From: Imperialibacter roseus
GTDB lineage: Bacteria > Bacteroidota > Bacteroidia > Cytophagales > Cyclobacteriaceae
DNA length: 64,000 nt
Assembly (NCBI RefSeq): GCF_032999765.1
Contig: NZ_CP136051.1
Coordinates: forward strand, 5,784,501-5,848,500
Direction: 5' to 3'
Shown: positions 16,621 through 25,900 of the stretch, in pieces
Position numbering within the stretch: position 1 is the stretch's first letter
How the letters are laid out: each line of letters opens with the position of its first letter
The notes under the pieces: generated by a model
What the model saw: only the letters and a program-made list of their open reading frames with translations
What the model was told of the DNA's origin: nothing
Databases searched by the model: none
Program-made: the position numbers and the translations under genes

Positions 16621-17253
16621 ATGGCAAATTCCTATAAGAAAACAAAAGCACCGACCAGTTCATTCCCGCTCAACGAGCTGGAGAAAATGCACCCCTACAA
16701 AATGCTGTTGCTGATAGGTATTTTCGGCAGTATTTTGATATTCTTTTTTCTGCTAATGGTGTATACAGCCTCGGGAACCTTGGTTGATAAATCAGCCAAA
16801 ATAGAGTTTCCGAAAGCTTTTATAATTAGCACACTCATTTTACTTGGATCCAGCTTCACCATTAGCCGGGCCGTGGAATATTTTGAAAAAGAGAAAACCA
16901 AAGAGCTAAGGAAGTCGCTGCTGTTCACTCTTGCGCTTGCCTTTGCTTTTTCGTTCTCGCAGTTTTTTGGGTGGAATGAGCTGATGAATCAGGAAGCCAG
17001 CAATGCCGTGAGAGGAGCCATTGTCTATTTATATGCCCTTTCTGGCCTTCACATCTTGCACATGAGCGCAGGCATCATTTATCTGGCGTATTGCTACATC
17101 CTGCTGATCAGGAAATCAAGCAACCCGGTTCACTCGCTGGTGTATTTCACTAACTCGTTTCGAAAGCTTCAACTCAACTTGTTGGTAACCTACTGGCATT
17201 TCATGGATGGTCTTTGGATGTTTCTTTTCCTGTTTTTCTTGTTTTTTCTTTGA
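16621..17253 (+). CDS. Cytochrome c oxidase subunit III-like protein (stand-alone)
   Basis: A 210-residue membrane protein with about five hydrophobic helices. It matches the heme-copper oxidase subunit III family: the C-terminal segment LVTYWHFMDGLWMFLFLFFLFFL carries the conserved YWHFMDxLW signature, and GLHILHMSAGIIYLAY is the preceding helix. Subunit III stabilises proton pumping in the oxidase of the inner membrane. It is alone here, without subunits I or II, and is followed by its own terminator. It may be a second copy or a detached member of the main operon, which lies outside the window. Confidence 0.88.
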   Translation: MANSYKKTKAPTSSFPLNELEKMHPYKMLLLIGIFGSILIFFFLLMVYTASGTLVDKSAKIEFPKAFIISTLILLGSSFTISRAVEYFEKEKTKELRKSLLFTLALAFAFSFSQFFGWNELMNQEASNAVRGAIVYLYALSGLHILHMSAGIIYLAYCYILLIRKSSNPVHSLVYFTNSFRKLQLNLLVTYWHFMDGLWMFLFLFFLFFL

Positions 17254-17405
17254 AAGAGTGTTTTTGGCACAAATGTTGAAACGATGAAACGGACATATCT
17301 GTGGCCGGTGGCTGAGCCATTGCGAGAACTAAATACGCAGATATTTGTTAATAATACTGAATCACAATTCCATAGTGGTTTCATAGATAGGTTAGGTTGG
17401 TGATT

Positions 17406-17440
17406 GGGCATGTACCTTTAGGGCATGCCCTTTCTTTTTT
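17406..17440 (+). terminator. Rho-independent terminator
   Basis: A stem of GGGCATG (17406-17412) and CATGCCC (17424-17430) with an 11-base loop, followed by TTTCTTTTTT. It lies about 150 bases past the oxidase subunit gene on the same strand and before the nuclease gene. The 262-base gap holding it shows no other convincing gene. Confidence 0.75.
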
Positions 17441-17515
17441 AACAGTAATTTTTTCCAGCCCCTGACATCCTATAGGTGCTTGTTTCTATTTTTGTGAAGT
17501 TTAACAACCGATACC

Positions 17516-18307
17516 ATGAAAAGAATAATGCTTCCTCTCACTGTTCTCCTGATGCTCACCTTTTCTGCTCAGGCAGTCAATACGACATCGAATGTGCTGT
17601 GGGGTCAAACAGGCCACAGGGTGGTGGGTCTGGTGGCGGAGCGTCATCTCACCAAAAAAGCAAAAGCCAACATCGGGAAGATACTTGGAGGAGAGAGCCT
17701 GGCCATAGTGAGCAACTATATGGATTTTATTAAATCCGATCCAACTTATAAGCACATGGACCCCTGGCATTACTGCACGATTCCCGATGGTCAAGCCTAT
17801 GAGCAGGCTGGCACTCCGTCAGAGGGCGACGTGATAGCCACTATAGAAAGACTTAAGTCCGAGTTGAAAAGCAAGCAATTTACAGATAGAGACGAGGCTT
17901 TTGCCATAAAGATGCTGGCGCATCTGGTGGGCGATATTCACCAGCCACTGCACGTGGGCAATGGAAACGACCGGGGCGGCAACGATGTGAAGCTGAAGTA
18001 CTTTTGGGAAAGCTCCAATTTGCACAGGGTGTGGGACAGCGACATGATTGATGGTCAGCAGCTAAGCTATACTGAGTTTGCCGACTGGGTAGATACCGAA
18101 GACAAGGCAACGGTGGCTGCGTGGCAAAAAAATGTAACGACAGACTGGGCCTACGAATCGATGGGCCTGAGAGAGCAGGTTTATAACTTGCCCGAGGACT
18201 TGTCGCTTTCTTATCGATACAACTTTGATAATATTGATGCAGTAAAATTGAGGCTGGTGCAGGCGGGCGTGCGATTAGCGGGCCTGCTGAATGAGATTTA
18301 TGGGTAA
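17516..18307 (+). CDS. Exported S1/P1-type zinc nuclease
   Basis: A 263-residue secreted nuclease that degrades single-stranded nucleic acids. A signal peptide of about 20 residues is followed by mature sequence that includes WGQTGHR, whose Trp and His are zinc ligands in the family when the Trp becomes the mature N terminus. Further metal-binding segments are MDFIKSDPTYKHMDPWHY, LVGDIHQPLHVGNGNDRGGND and SNLHRVWDSDMI. All expected Asp/His ligands are visible. It probably works in the periplasm or outside the cell to scavenge phosphate or nucleosides. It stands just before a small cytoplasmic gene on the same strand. Confidence 0.92.
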   Translation: MKRIMLPLTVLLMLTFSAQAVNTTSNVLWGQTGHRVVGLVAERHLTKKAKANIGKILGGESLAIVSNYMDFIKSDPTYKHMDPWHYCTIPDGQAYEQAGTPSEGDVIATIERLKSELKSKQFTDRDEAFAIKMLAHLVGDIHQPLHVGNGNDRGGNDVKLKYFWESSNLHRVWDSDMIDGQQLSYTEFADWVDTEDKATVAAWQKNVTTDWAYESMGLREQVYNLPEDLSLSYRYNFDNIDAVKLRLVQAGVRLAGLLNEIYG

Positions 18308-18325
18308 TTGGTTGTACCTTAATGT

Positions 18326-18793
18326 ATGGATAAAAAGAAGCTGATAGCCGTCTTCAAAAAACTGGAAGGCAAGCTCAACGAGAAGGAGTTCGATTTGGAA
18401 GCATGGAAGGCCTCTGCCGTTTCCTTGTTTTCGAGAACATTTGGGGCCAGTGATCCAAAGATCAAGCAAATCCACGACCTCAAAATTGACTACAGCAGCT
18501 GGGCACTCCGGGACGCACCTTCCACCTATCATCCGTTAGAGTCATGCAAGAACCTCGGGAGAGAGGTAGTGCTTTCAGCTATCGATGAAATAGAGCTATT
18601 TGGCTTGCCCGAGCAAAAAGACCTCCGTAAGGTGATGGGTGAAGTCTACTCGGAAGCAGAGGTAAAGCAAATAGTTTCGCTGGCTGGTGTGGAGAAAAAA
18701 GAGGCAGAGTTGAAAAAGCTGCTGGAAAAGGCAGGGAGTGAAAAAAACGTGGCTTTGATAATGAAGCTGTTGAGTGAGGAAGCTTTTGACTAG
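18326..18793 (+). CDS. Conserved protein of unknown function
   Basis: A 155-residue soluble, charged, mostly helical protein. It opens MDKKKLIAVFKKLEGKLNEK and has a central segment SSWALRDAPSTYHPLESCKN. There is no signal peptide and no recognised domain. It lies 18 bases after the nuclease gene, possibly in one transcript, and its stop overlaps the stop of the convergent ITPase-like gene by four bases. Codon use looks normal, so I take it as a real gene. Confidence 0.75.
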   Translation: MDKKKLIAVFKKLEGKLNEKEFDLEAWKASAVSLFSRTFGASDPKIKQIHDLKIDYSSWALRDAPSTYHPLESCKNLGREVVLSAIDEIELFGLPEQKDLRKVMGEVYSEAEVKQIVSLAGVEKKEAELKKLLEKAGSEKNVALIMKLLSEEAFD

Positions 18794-19323
18794 CGGAAAA
18801 GCTCGTTGTTGATAAACGGCACCAGAGCCAAAGTCATGGCGTGAGCATAATACTGCGTTCTGTCGATTTGCCCATGGGTAAGCAAGCCCACTGCTCCATC
18901 TTTTTGCTTCGAATTGCTTCTGCCAAAAACCTGGTCGTCGGCCACCCCGAGTTCTACGCCTTGCCGAACAAGCTGCGCTACCTTGCCTGGCAGTAAAAAA
19001 GTGGCTGTTCGTGCCCTCGAAGAATGGTCAGGTGAAAGAATGACCATCCAGGCAAACGCCTCCATGAGGCCATTAGTATCTGAAATACCGCCTTCTATGC
19101 CCACCCAATATTGTCCGTCGGGGCGGCCGGTCTTTGCATTCGTAGCTCTGTTAAATGCTCCCCGATAGGTTTCTTCATCTGTCATGGGTTGGTCAGTAAC
19201 ATTTGAGGCCGCATCTACTCCCTCAAAGCTAAAAACCTCTCCGGGGAATACTTTTTCGAAGGCGTTTTTTACGCACTGCACTTTCACCGGGTTTCGGCTA
19301 CCGATAATCACTGTTTTCTCCAT
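18790..19323 (-). CDS. yjjX: Inosine/xanthosine triphosphatase (YjjX/NTPase family)
   Basis: A 177-residue house-cleaning nucleotidase that hydrolyses non-canonical ITP and XTP. The N terminus MEKTVIIGSRNPVKVQCVKN holds the family's substrate-binding motif. The central EGVDAASNVTDQPMTDEETYRGAFNRA and the core YWVGIEGGISD are characteristic, as is the C-terminal QKDGAVGLLTHGQIDRTQYY. An in-frame ATG at 19341 would add six residues; the one at 19323 fits the family better. Confidence 0.93.
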   Translation of the reverse strand: MEKTVIIGSRNPVKVQCVKNAFEKVFPGEVFSFEGVDAASNVTDQPMTDEETYRGAFNRATNAKTGRPDGQYWVGIEGGISDTNGLMEAFAWMVILSPDHSSRARTATFLLPGKVAQLVRQGVELGVADDQVFGRSNSKQKDGAVGLLTHGQIDRTQYYAHAMTLALVPFINNELFR

Positions 19324-19419
19324 GGTGGTAATTATACTCATTATTGTCGGCTCCTAATCTTTCCTTTTTACCAAACGGATTGCAATATTGGACGAAAAAC
19401 TTACTAAGCCCAATCTCAG

Positions 19420-20703
19420 ATGTTGCTCCAAAAATACTTCAAAGTCGTTTTTTATTTGTTGGCAGTCCTTTGCCTCAACGCACGTATTTCGCATGCTCAG
19501 TCTTTGCTGCTCAAGCCAGACCGGGTTTTTGACGGTGAAAAAATGTTGGCGACCGGAACGGTAGTGCTTTTGGAAGACGGCAAGGTGGCCTATGTAGGGC
19601 CGGAAAGTGGCGCAAAAGTAGGAAAGAACACAAAAACCATGACACTACCAGGCCAAACCTTGCTTCCGGGTTTGATAGAGGGACATTCCCATGTTTTGTT
19701 GCATCCATACAATGAAGTTTCCTGGAACGACCAGGTGCTGAAAGAATCAACAGCCGAAAGGGTAGCCCGAGGTACGGTGCACCTTCGAAAATCGCTGGAG
19801 GCGGGCATCACCACCATGCGGGATTTGGGCAGTGAAGGGGCTGGCTATGCCGATGTTGGCTTGAGAACGGCATTGGAAAAAGACGTTATTCAGGGACCAA
19901 CTTTATTGGTGGCTGGCCCGGCGATTGTAGCCACGGGTAGTTATGGCCCCAAAGGCTTTCACGATGGAGTAGCTGTGCCGCTTGGCGCAGAAACTGCCGA
20001 TGGCCACGACGATTTGATAAAGGTGGTGCGGGATCAGATTGGCAAGGGCGCTGATCTGATCAAAGTGTACGCCGACTACAGATGGGGATTGAACAAGACA
20101 GCTGCCCCTACTTTTACCCTAGGCGAGTTGAAGCTGATAGTAGAAGTGGCCGAAAGCAGCGACAGACAAGTAGTAGCACACGCATCCACCAAAGAAGGCA
20201 TGAGGAGAGCGATTCTGGCGGGTGTAAAAACGATAGAGCACGGGGATGACCTTGACGAGGAAATTGCGAAGCTGATGAAGGAACATGGCGTGGCTCTTTG
20301 CCCTACTTTGGGGGCCGTTGAGGCCATTGCCTCCTACGGTGGCTGGAAGAAAGGAACGGATGCAGATACCGACAGAATCGAGAAAAAGAAGGCTTCAATG
20401 ACTTTGGCGCTTACATCAGGTATCGATATACTTTTTGGTGGTGATGTGGGTGTTTTCTCACATGGCAACAATGTGTATGAGCTTGAGCTGATGAACGAAT
20501 ATGGTATGAGCGCCCTGGCCTGCCTGCAGTCAGCTACTTCGGTAAATGCCAGGGTGTTTGGCATAAGCGATAAGGTCGGAAAAATAGAAAACGGCCTTGT
20601 GGCAGACCTTGTTGCTGTCGAAGGTGATCCGTCTAAAAACATCAGAGACCTGAGGAAAGTGAAGCTTGTGGTTCAGGCCGGGAAAGTAGTGGTGGAAAAA
20701 TAG
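19420..20703 (+). CDS. Exported amidohydrolase (imidazolonepropionase-like / Xaa-Pro dipeptidase-like)
   Basis: A 427-residue metal-dependent hydrolase of the amidohydrolase superfamily with a signal peptide of about 27 residues (MLLQKYFKVVFYLLAVLC...). The metal-binding GHSH follows the usual LLPGLIEGH. TTMRDLG, a Lys in ADLIKVYAD, His in QVVAHASTKEG and TIEHGDD, and the Asp in FGGDVGV complete the active site. The C-terminal NGLVADLVAVEGDP closes the beta-sandwich. Proteins of this subfamily act on imidopeptides, proline dipeptides or organophosphates; the true substrate is not predictable. It stands alone. Confidence 0.88.
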   Translation: MLLQKYFKVVFYLLAVLCLNARISHAQSLLLKPDRVFDGEKMLATGTVVLLEDGKVAYVGPESGAKVGKNTKTMTLPGQTLLPGLIEGHSHVLLHPYNEVSWNDQVLKESTAERVARGTVHLRKSLEAGITTMRDLGSEGAGYADVGLRTALEKDVIQGPTLLVAGPAIVATGSYGPKGFHDGVAVPLGAETADGHDDLIKVVRDQIGKGADLIKVYADYRWGLNKTAAPTFTLGELKLIVEVAESSDRQVVAHASTKEGMRRAILAGVKTIEHGDDLDEEIAKLMKEHGVALCPTLGAVEAIASYGGWKKGTDADTDRIEKKKASMTLALTSGIDILFGGDVGVFSHGNNVYELELMNEYGMSALACLQSATSVNARVFGISDKVGKIENGLVADLVAVEGDPSKNIRDLRKVKLVVQAGKVVVEK

Positions 20704-20731
20704 GCGCTGCGCTCCAATATCGTTTAGAACA

Positions 20732-20757
20732 GAGTACTCATGGCGGGTACTCCTTTA
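20732..20757 (+). terminator. Weak terminator-like hairpin
   Basis: A 6-bp inverted repeat (GAGTAC / GTACTC) with a 9-base loop is followed by CTTTATT. It lies about 30 bases after the amidohydrolase stop, between convergent genes. The stem is short, so this is tentative. Confidence 0.3.
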
Positions 20758-20837
20758 TTCCCTAGACCGGTTCCACAGAAGAGCAGTGAATTTTCATTGG
20801 ATTAAATAGTGCATAGCGACAACTTTGCTTAACGATT

Positions 20838-22115
20838 CTATCGTTTGAAAATACGAATTCCCAGCCAAATAAGTGGCAAAAGTGCCAGCAGGGAAATCGT
20901 TACAAAGTAAGGACTATCGAAGCTGCCCTGGTAGCCGATAGCCATAAAAATTGCCCTGGCCACTTGATGAATGCCGAGGAACAGCGTAACACCAACGATG
21001 AGCAGCCCTGCGAAGTTGGAAAAAGGGCCGTTGATATGGCTGACCATGAGCCTGGTATTGTTAAGCACCAGCAGGAGCCCTGTAGCTGCCACCGGAAGTA
21101 ATACGCCGTTGATGGCCTGAGCCAGCAGGATAACGGGTACGGGGCGTAAGCCGAGCAGGCCAAACACCAGGCCAACGATCAGTATGGCGCCCCACACGAG
21201 TCTATAGTATGTTCCGGTGCCCTCCCAGTTTTTTTCTCCCTTCCCCCAAATGCTTTGTGCGGTAATAGTGGAGGCCAGCGGTGCCGTGATAGTGCTGGTG
21301 AAACCAGCGGCGAACAGACCAAGGGCAAACAGATATTTGCCCGGAAGACCGACTGCTTTTTCTAAGACTGATGCCATTTCTTCGAAGGAAAAGGGAAGAG
21401 ACGACAGCGTGCCGGAGAGCAGCACCGCCATGGAGACAATGCCACCCAGCCCAATGGCAATGATGAGGCCCAATCTCATTTCGCCCAATTGCTGGCCCTT
21501 GCCCAGACCAGAGCCTAGAAACAGGTTGTACGGCACAATAGTGGTACCTACCAGGCCAATGACCAGCAAAATATCGTCGGCGGGAATTTGTGGAATAAAA
21601 AGGCCTTTGGTGATGGCTAGCAGAGATTCGTTAATGAAAAAGGAAGTATACAGAAAGGCCACGCCCATTACTGCTACCAGCATGCCCACCGACCTGGCTA
21701 TGGAACCCGCAGAGCCTCCCCACAAAAGAACGGCGGCAATACCGGTAATGGCCAATGTAAAAACCCACGGTGGCAGAGAAAACAACAGGCCCGCTCCCGA
21801 AATGGCTCCGACAATATTTCCGGCTTCGTAGGCAGCACACCCGAAAATCACGGCTCCTCCCAGCAACCACTTCATCCAGGGTTGGTTACCAAAGGTGAGT
21901 TCGACCGCTTCCCCTATGGTGAGTCCTGACGCAATGGTGATGCGGGCGGCTCCTTCCTGCAGTACCATGCAGGCCAGGGTAGAAAAGAGCAAAGCCCAGA
22001 GTAAAGACACCCCATGAGAGGCACCAGCTAACGATGCCGTGGTAATGGTTCCCGGGCCGATGAAGGCGGCAGAGATGACCGACCAGAAGAGAATGTTAAG
22101 GAGCTTCTTTTTCAA
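20838..22115 (-). CDS. Divergent Nramp-family transporter
   Basis: A 425-residue membrane protein with about 11 hydrophobic helices that resembles Nramp (MntH/SLC11) transporters over its length. The two metal-coordinating motifs are altered. The helix 1 DPGN is GPGT (residues 20-23), losing both the Asp and the Asn. The helix 6 MPH is VPY (194-196), losing the Met that selects transition metals. It therefore may not carry Mn2+ or Fe2+ in the usual way; relatives lacking these residues have been linked to other cations, but the substrate here is open. The initiator is TTG at 22115; an in-frame stop lies a few codons upstream and the next Met is at residue 50. Confidence 0.82.
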   Translation of the reverse strand: MKKKLLNILFWSVISAAFIGPGTITTASLAGASHGVSLLWALLFSTLACMVLQEGAARITIASGLTIGEAVELTFGNQPWMKWLLGGAVIFGCAAYEAGNIVGAISGAGLLFSLPPWVFTLAITGIAAVLLWGGSAGSIARSVGMLVAVMGVAFLYTSFFINESLLAITKGLFIPQIPADDILLVIGLVGTTIVPYNLFLGSGLGKGQQLGEMRLGLIIAIGLGGIVSMAVLLSGTLSSLPFSFEEMASVLEKAVGLPGKYLFALGLFAAGFTSTITAPLASTITAQSIWGKGEKNWEGTGTYYRLVWGAILIVGLVFGLLGLRPVPVILLAQAINGVLLPVAATGLLLVLNNTRLMVSHINGPFSNFAGLLIVGVTLFLGIHQVARAIFMAIGYQGSFDSPYFVTISLLALLPLIWLGIRIFKR

Positions 22116-22196
22116 AAGAAAGGTATGAATAGGTCAGCCCTAATATATAGCATACCGATCTATTTATAAATCTGATTGATGAGATGCGGGAACTTC

Positions 22197-22907
22197 TTAC
22201 TTTTTAAACGAACTCAACTCCACATAGCTATTCAGCTGACCTTTTTCATCGTACGACTCACTTTTCACCATTCCCGCACCCTCGCTTAGGTACTCAACGC
22301 TGGACGAGTTCATCGTTCTTTTCATGCCCATGATAGACACGGTAGACTCCGAGTCGTAGGTCATTTTAAAGCAATCGTAGGTGCCGGCGGCTGTGGTTAT
22401 TTTCTCTTTGCCTACCACTTTCCGGTTCTTGATCGACACGTTGGTATTGGTGGCCATTGCTTTCATGGCGGGGTTGTCAGAGACAATCTTCACCACAAAA
22501 TTCAGGTCTTTCAGCGACTGGCCCGCCTTCAGGTCTGACGGAATGGTCAGCTGGTCACCCTCAAATACAATCTGAACATCTTCCATGCCCTCCATTCCCT
22601 GCGGCATAAAGTTCCTCATGTCCATTTTGAAGACGCCGTCTTCACAAATCATCTCGATTTCGCTGTTGCTCAGCTCTTTCTTTTTGTCGTACATGGTTAC
22701 CCGGGCCTTGATGGTTTGGTTGTTGCCCGAGCCGGTCACCGATAAAATCTCTGTCTTGTCCTGAGAGACTTCTTTCCCTTTTTTGTTGAAATAAGTTCGT
22801 TCTATCACCGCCCCCTCATTATAGTTGAAATAGGGATTGCACTGGCTAAATGCCTGATGAGAAAAAATAAGAAGGCCGACTGCGAAAAATGATTTGAGTA
22901 GTTGCAT
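22197..22907 (-). CDS. Exported protein of unknown function (DUF3108-like)
   Basis: A 236-residue protein with a clear signal peptide (MQLLKSFFAVGLLIFSHQ, cleaved after AFSQ). The beta-rich mature part has repeated strand pairs, a TAAGTYDCFKMTYDSES hairpin and a Met-rich stretch (FMPQGMEGMED). It recalls the DUF3108-type exported proteins of Bacteroidota, whose function is unknown. A longer reading from 22967 would put 20 non-signal residues in front of the signal peptide and is rejected. It stands 79 bases from the oxoprolinase gene stop, on the same strand. Confidence 0.75.
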   Translation of the reverse strand: MQLLKSFFAVGLLIFSHQAFSQCNPYFNYNEGAVIERTYFNKKGKEVSQDKTEILSVTGSGNNQTIKARVTMYDKKKELSNSEIEMICEDGVFKMDMRNFMPQGMEGMEDVQIVFEGDQLTIPSDLKAGQSLKDLNFVVKIVSDNPAMKAMATNTNVSIKNRKVVGKEKITTAAGTYDCFKMTYDSESTVSIMGMKRTMNSSSVEYLSEGAGMVKSESYDEKGQLNSYVELSSFKK

Positions 22908-22991
22908 GGGAAAAGTATGTTTTGCATTATTTTCCATAAAAATAGTACAAAAACAATAGACTGTCAATGGAGCTCAACAAGCATCCGTTGG

Positions 22992-25900
22992 CTACGGGCC
23001 CCACCCACCTCCGCCCGGCGTTTCAATGACAATGGCATCGCCTGCTTGTAAATCCATTTCGTCAACGCCTTTCAACCCAATGACTTCTCCGGTTGACTTT
23101 TCGACATATTGCTTTCCGCTTGCGCCAGAGTTTCCTCCCTTCATACCATAAGGGGCTTCTACTCTGTGCTGAGTGAGGATGGTGAGTTCCACGGCCTCTG
23201 TGAAACGAAGTTTTCTCACAATACCGTCGCCGCCTTTCCATTTGCCATGCCCGCCTGAACCTTTTCTAATAGAAAATTCTTCCACCTGCACCGGATACCT
23301 CCATTCCATGATCTCCGGATCGGTAATGCGGGTATTCGTCATGTGGTGGTGAATGGCGTCGGCGCCGTTGAAACCTGGCCCGGCCCCGGTGCCGCCACAG
23401 ATGGTTTCGTAGTAGCCGAAGCTTTTGTTGCCAAATAGCAGATTGTTCATCGTCCCCTGGCTGCAGGCGGAAAGCTTCAACGTTTTGATCAGAGTGTCCA
23501 CCAGCCGCTGACTTACTTCGGTATTGCCGCCAACGACCGCCGGACACTGGGAAGAATCAGCCGGAAAAGGAGGGTTGAGCAAGCCTTCGGGAAGAATAAT
23601 TTCCACTTGTTTCATAATGCCCTCATTGAGTGGAATGTCCTCAGAGATCAGCAGCCTGAGCACATAGATGACAGCACTTCGCACAATGGCAGGTGTGGCA
23701 TTCAGGTTGCCGGGATGCACCTTTGAGGAACCAGTGAAGTCAACCGTCAGCTTGTCGTTTGCCTGTTGTAATTTTACTTTTAATGGGCTCTCATCGTCTA
23801 GTTTTTCAGCGGCTTCAAACTCGTTGCCCGGAAGCCTTTGCAATTGGCTCCAAAGCTTTTCGTTGGAGTAGTCTTTGAGCCGCTGCATATAATGCAGCAC
23901 TTTTTTAGCCCCTTCTTTTCGGCAAAGCGAAAGCAACGCATTTTGGCCGGCTTTAATTGACGACAGCGCCGCATTCAGATCGGCCATGTTCTCTGCCACG
24001 GCCCTGGTGGGGTAGCTGTGCGCCGTAAGCACCTTTTCGATGTCTGACCACCTTGCCTCTCCGTGTTGGATCAATAGCATGGGGCTGATGACGACTCCCT
24101 CTTCGGCCAAATTTTTAGCGTCGGGCGGCATAGAACTGGGCCGTTTACCTCCCAGTTCCGCATGATGAGCCCGGTTGGCCACATAGCCCAACAACTTTGT
24201 TCCTTCAAACACTGGGGCAATGAGTGTGATGTCGGGCAGGTGTGAGCCACCGAAACCGGGATGATTGGTTACTGCCACATCGCCTGGCGACAAAGGAAGG
24301 ACTTCCAGCACCTTGCGAACGCAGAGCCCGAGCCCCCCGAGGTGAACGGGAATGTGAGGAGCATTGACCACCAGTTCGCCATTTGAGTCGAGCAGTGCGC
24401 AGGAGAAATCGAGGCGCTCTTTGATGTTCACTGAAAAGGCTGTTCGCATGAGCAATGCACCCATTTCTTCAGCAATGCCCCGAAATCTGTTGGTAAACAG
24501 CTCAAGTGCTACAGTTTCATGCAACTCGTTGAGGCTAGAAGAGGAGGCTTGTGTCAAATCTAAAATGGCATTGAGCTCGTCCCCTATGCTGACTTGCCAG
24601 CCCGGGGCAACCCATGTGGTGGAAGTATTTGAAGCCAGGATGGCAGGGCCTTCAATTTTTGCCCCCGGCAACAACAACTCCCAGTCGTAGAGCTGTGCTG
24701 TCAATTGCTTGCCCTGATGCGTTATTTCTTTGGTTTTTTGCGATGATGCAGCATAGGCTTTGACTTGCCGGGCAACTCCGTTTGCACTTATTTTTAGTGC
24801 AGAAACTTTCACCTTTATCGACTCCACCTCAATGGCCCGGTTCTCAACCCAGTGACCAAATAGCTCTTCGTACTTGCTTTTGAAGGCAGGGTATAGACCG
24901 TCGTATTTTTCAGATTCAATTTCTATCACAGCATCTTGCCCTGAAAAGCGCAGATAGGCTGCCACAAATGTGATTTGGGTCGATTGAATTCCTTCGTTTC
25001 TGAGCATCAAAGTAGCTTCGTCCGCCGCCTTGGCAACGATCATTTCGAAATGATGCTTCAGGTCATCGAGAGGTTTCAGCACTTGTTGCGTGACCATTCG
25101 CTCCTCAACGGCCTTGCCAATACCGTAGGCACTCAGCAGTCCGGCATCGAAAGGCACAATGATTTTTTTCATGCCCAGCAATTCAGCAATGGCACAGGCA
25201 TGCTGCCCACCGGCGCCACCAAAAGCAAGAAGCGCATGTTCGGCAGGGTCGTATCCTTTTCTCGTTGAGATGTTTCTGATCGCCTCTGCCATCCGCTCAT
25301 TGGCAATTTGCAGATAGCCTTCCAGCAAGCTATTGGCTTCCGCTTGCTCTTCGGTTTGGTCTCTTATAGCACTTAGCTGCTCTTCCAGCCGTTTGGCTGA
25401 CGCTCTTTTTTGCAAAGGAATGCCAAACTTTTCCTCATCCACTCTCCCCAGTAATAGATTAACATCCGTTATGGTCAATGGTCCGCCTGCACCATAGCAG
25501 GCCGGCCCGGGTTGTGCACCGGCGCTTTCCGGCCCCACCCGTAGCTTGTGACCATCAAAAGAGCAAATGGAGCCGCCTCCCGCAGCCACAGTTTCCACAG
25601 CCACCGAAGGAGAGGCGATTTTTGCCTGGCCCACTTCACACTCGAAACGGTAGTCGGGTTTGCCGGAGTACCGGCTTACATCGGTGCTTGTGCCACCCAT
25701 GTCAAGGGTGAGAATATGCTCCTGCCCGCAAAGTCGGGCAATTTCGGCTGCCCCCACCACCCCCCCGGCCGGGCCGCTAAGCAAGCTGTCTTTTGCGTGA
25801 AAATCGTTGGCACTGACAAGCCCGCCGGCACTGGTCATCACTTTTAGTGAACTGTCCGTTGAAAGCTTGTTGGAAACGCCTGTCAGATAGGAGGTGAGAA

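Noticed and set aside
17284-17403. A 39-codon plus-strand frame before the terminator at 17406
   Set aside because: No signal peptide, hydrophobic helix or known motif; a minus-strand frame overlaps it equally well. Not enough support.
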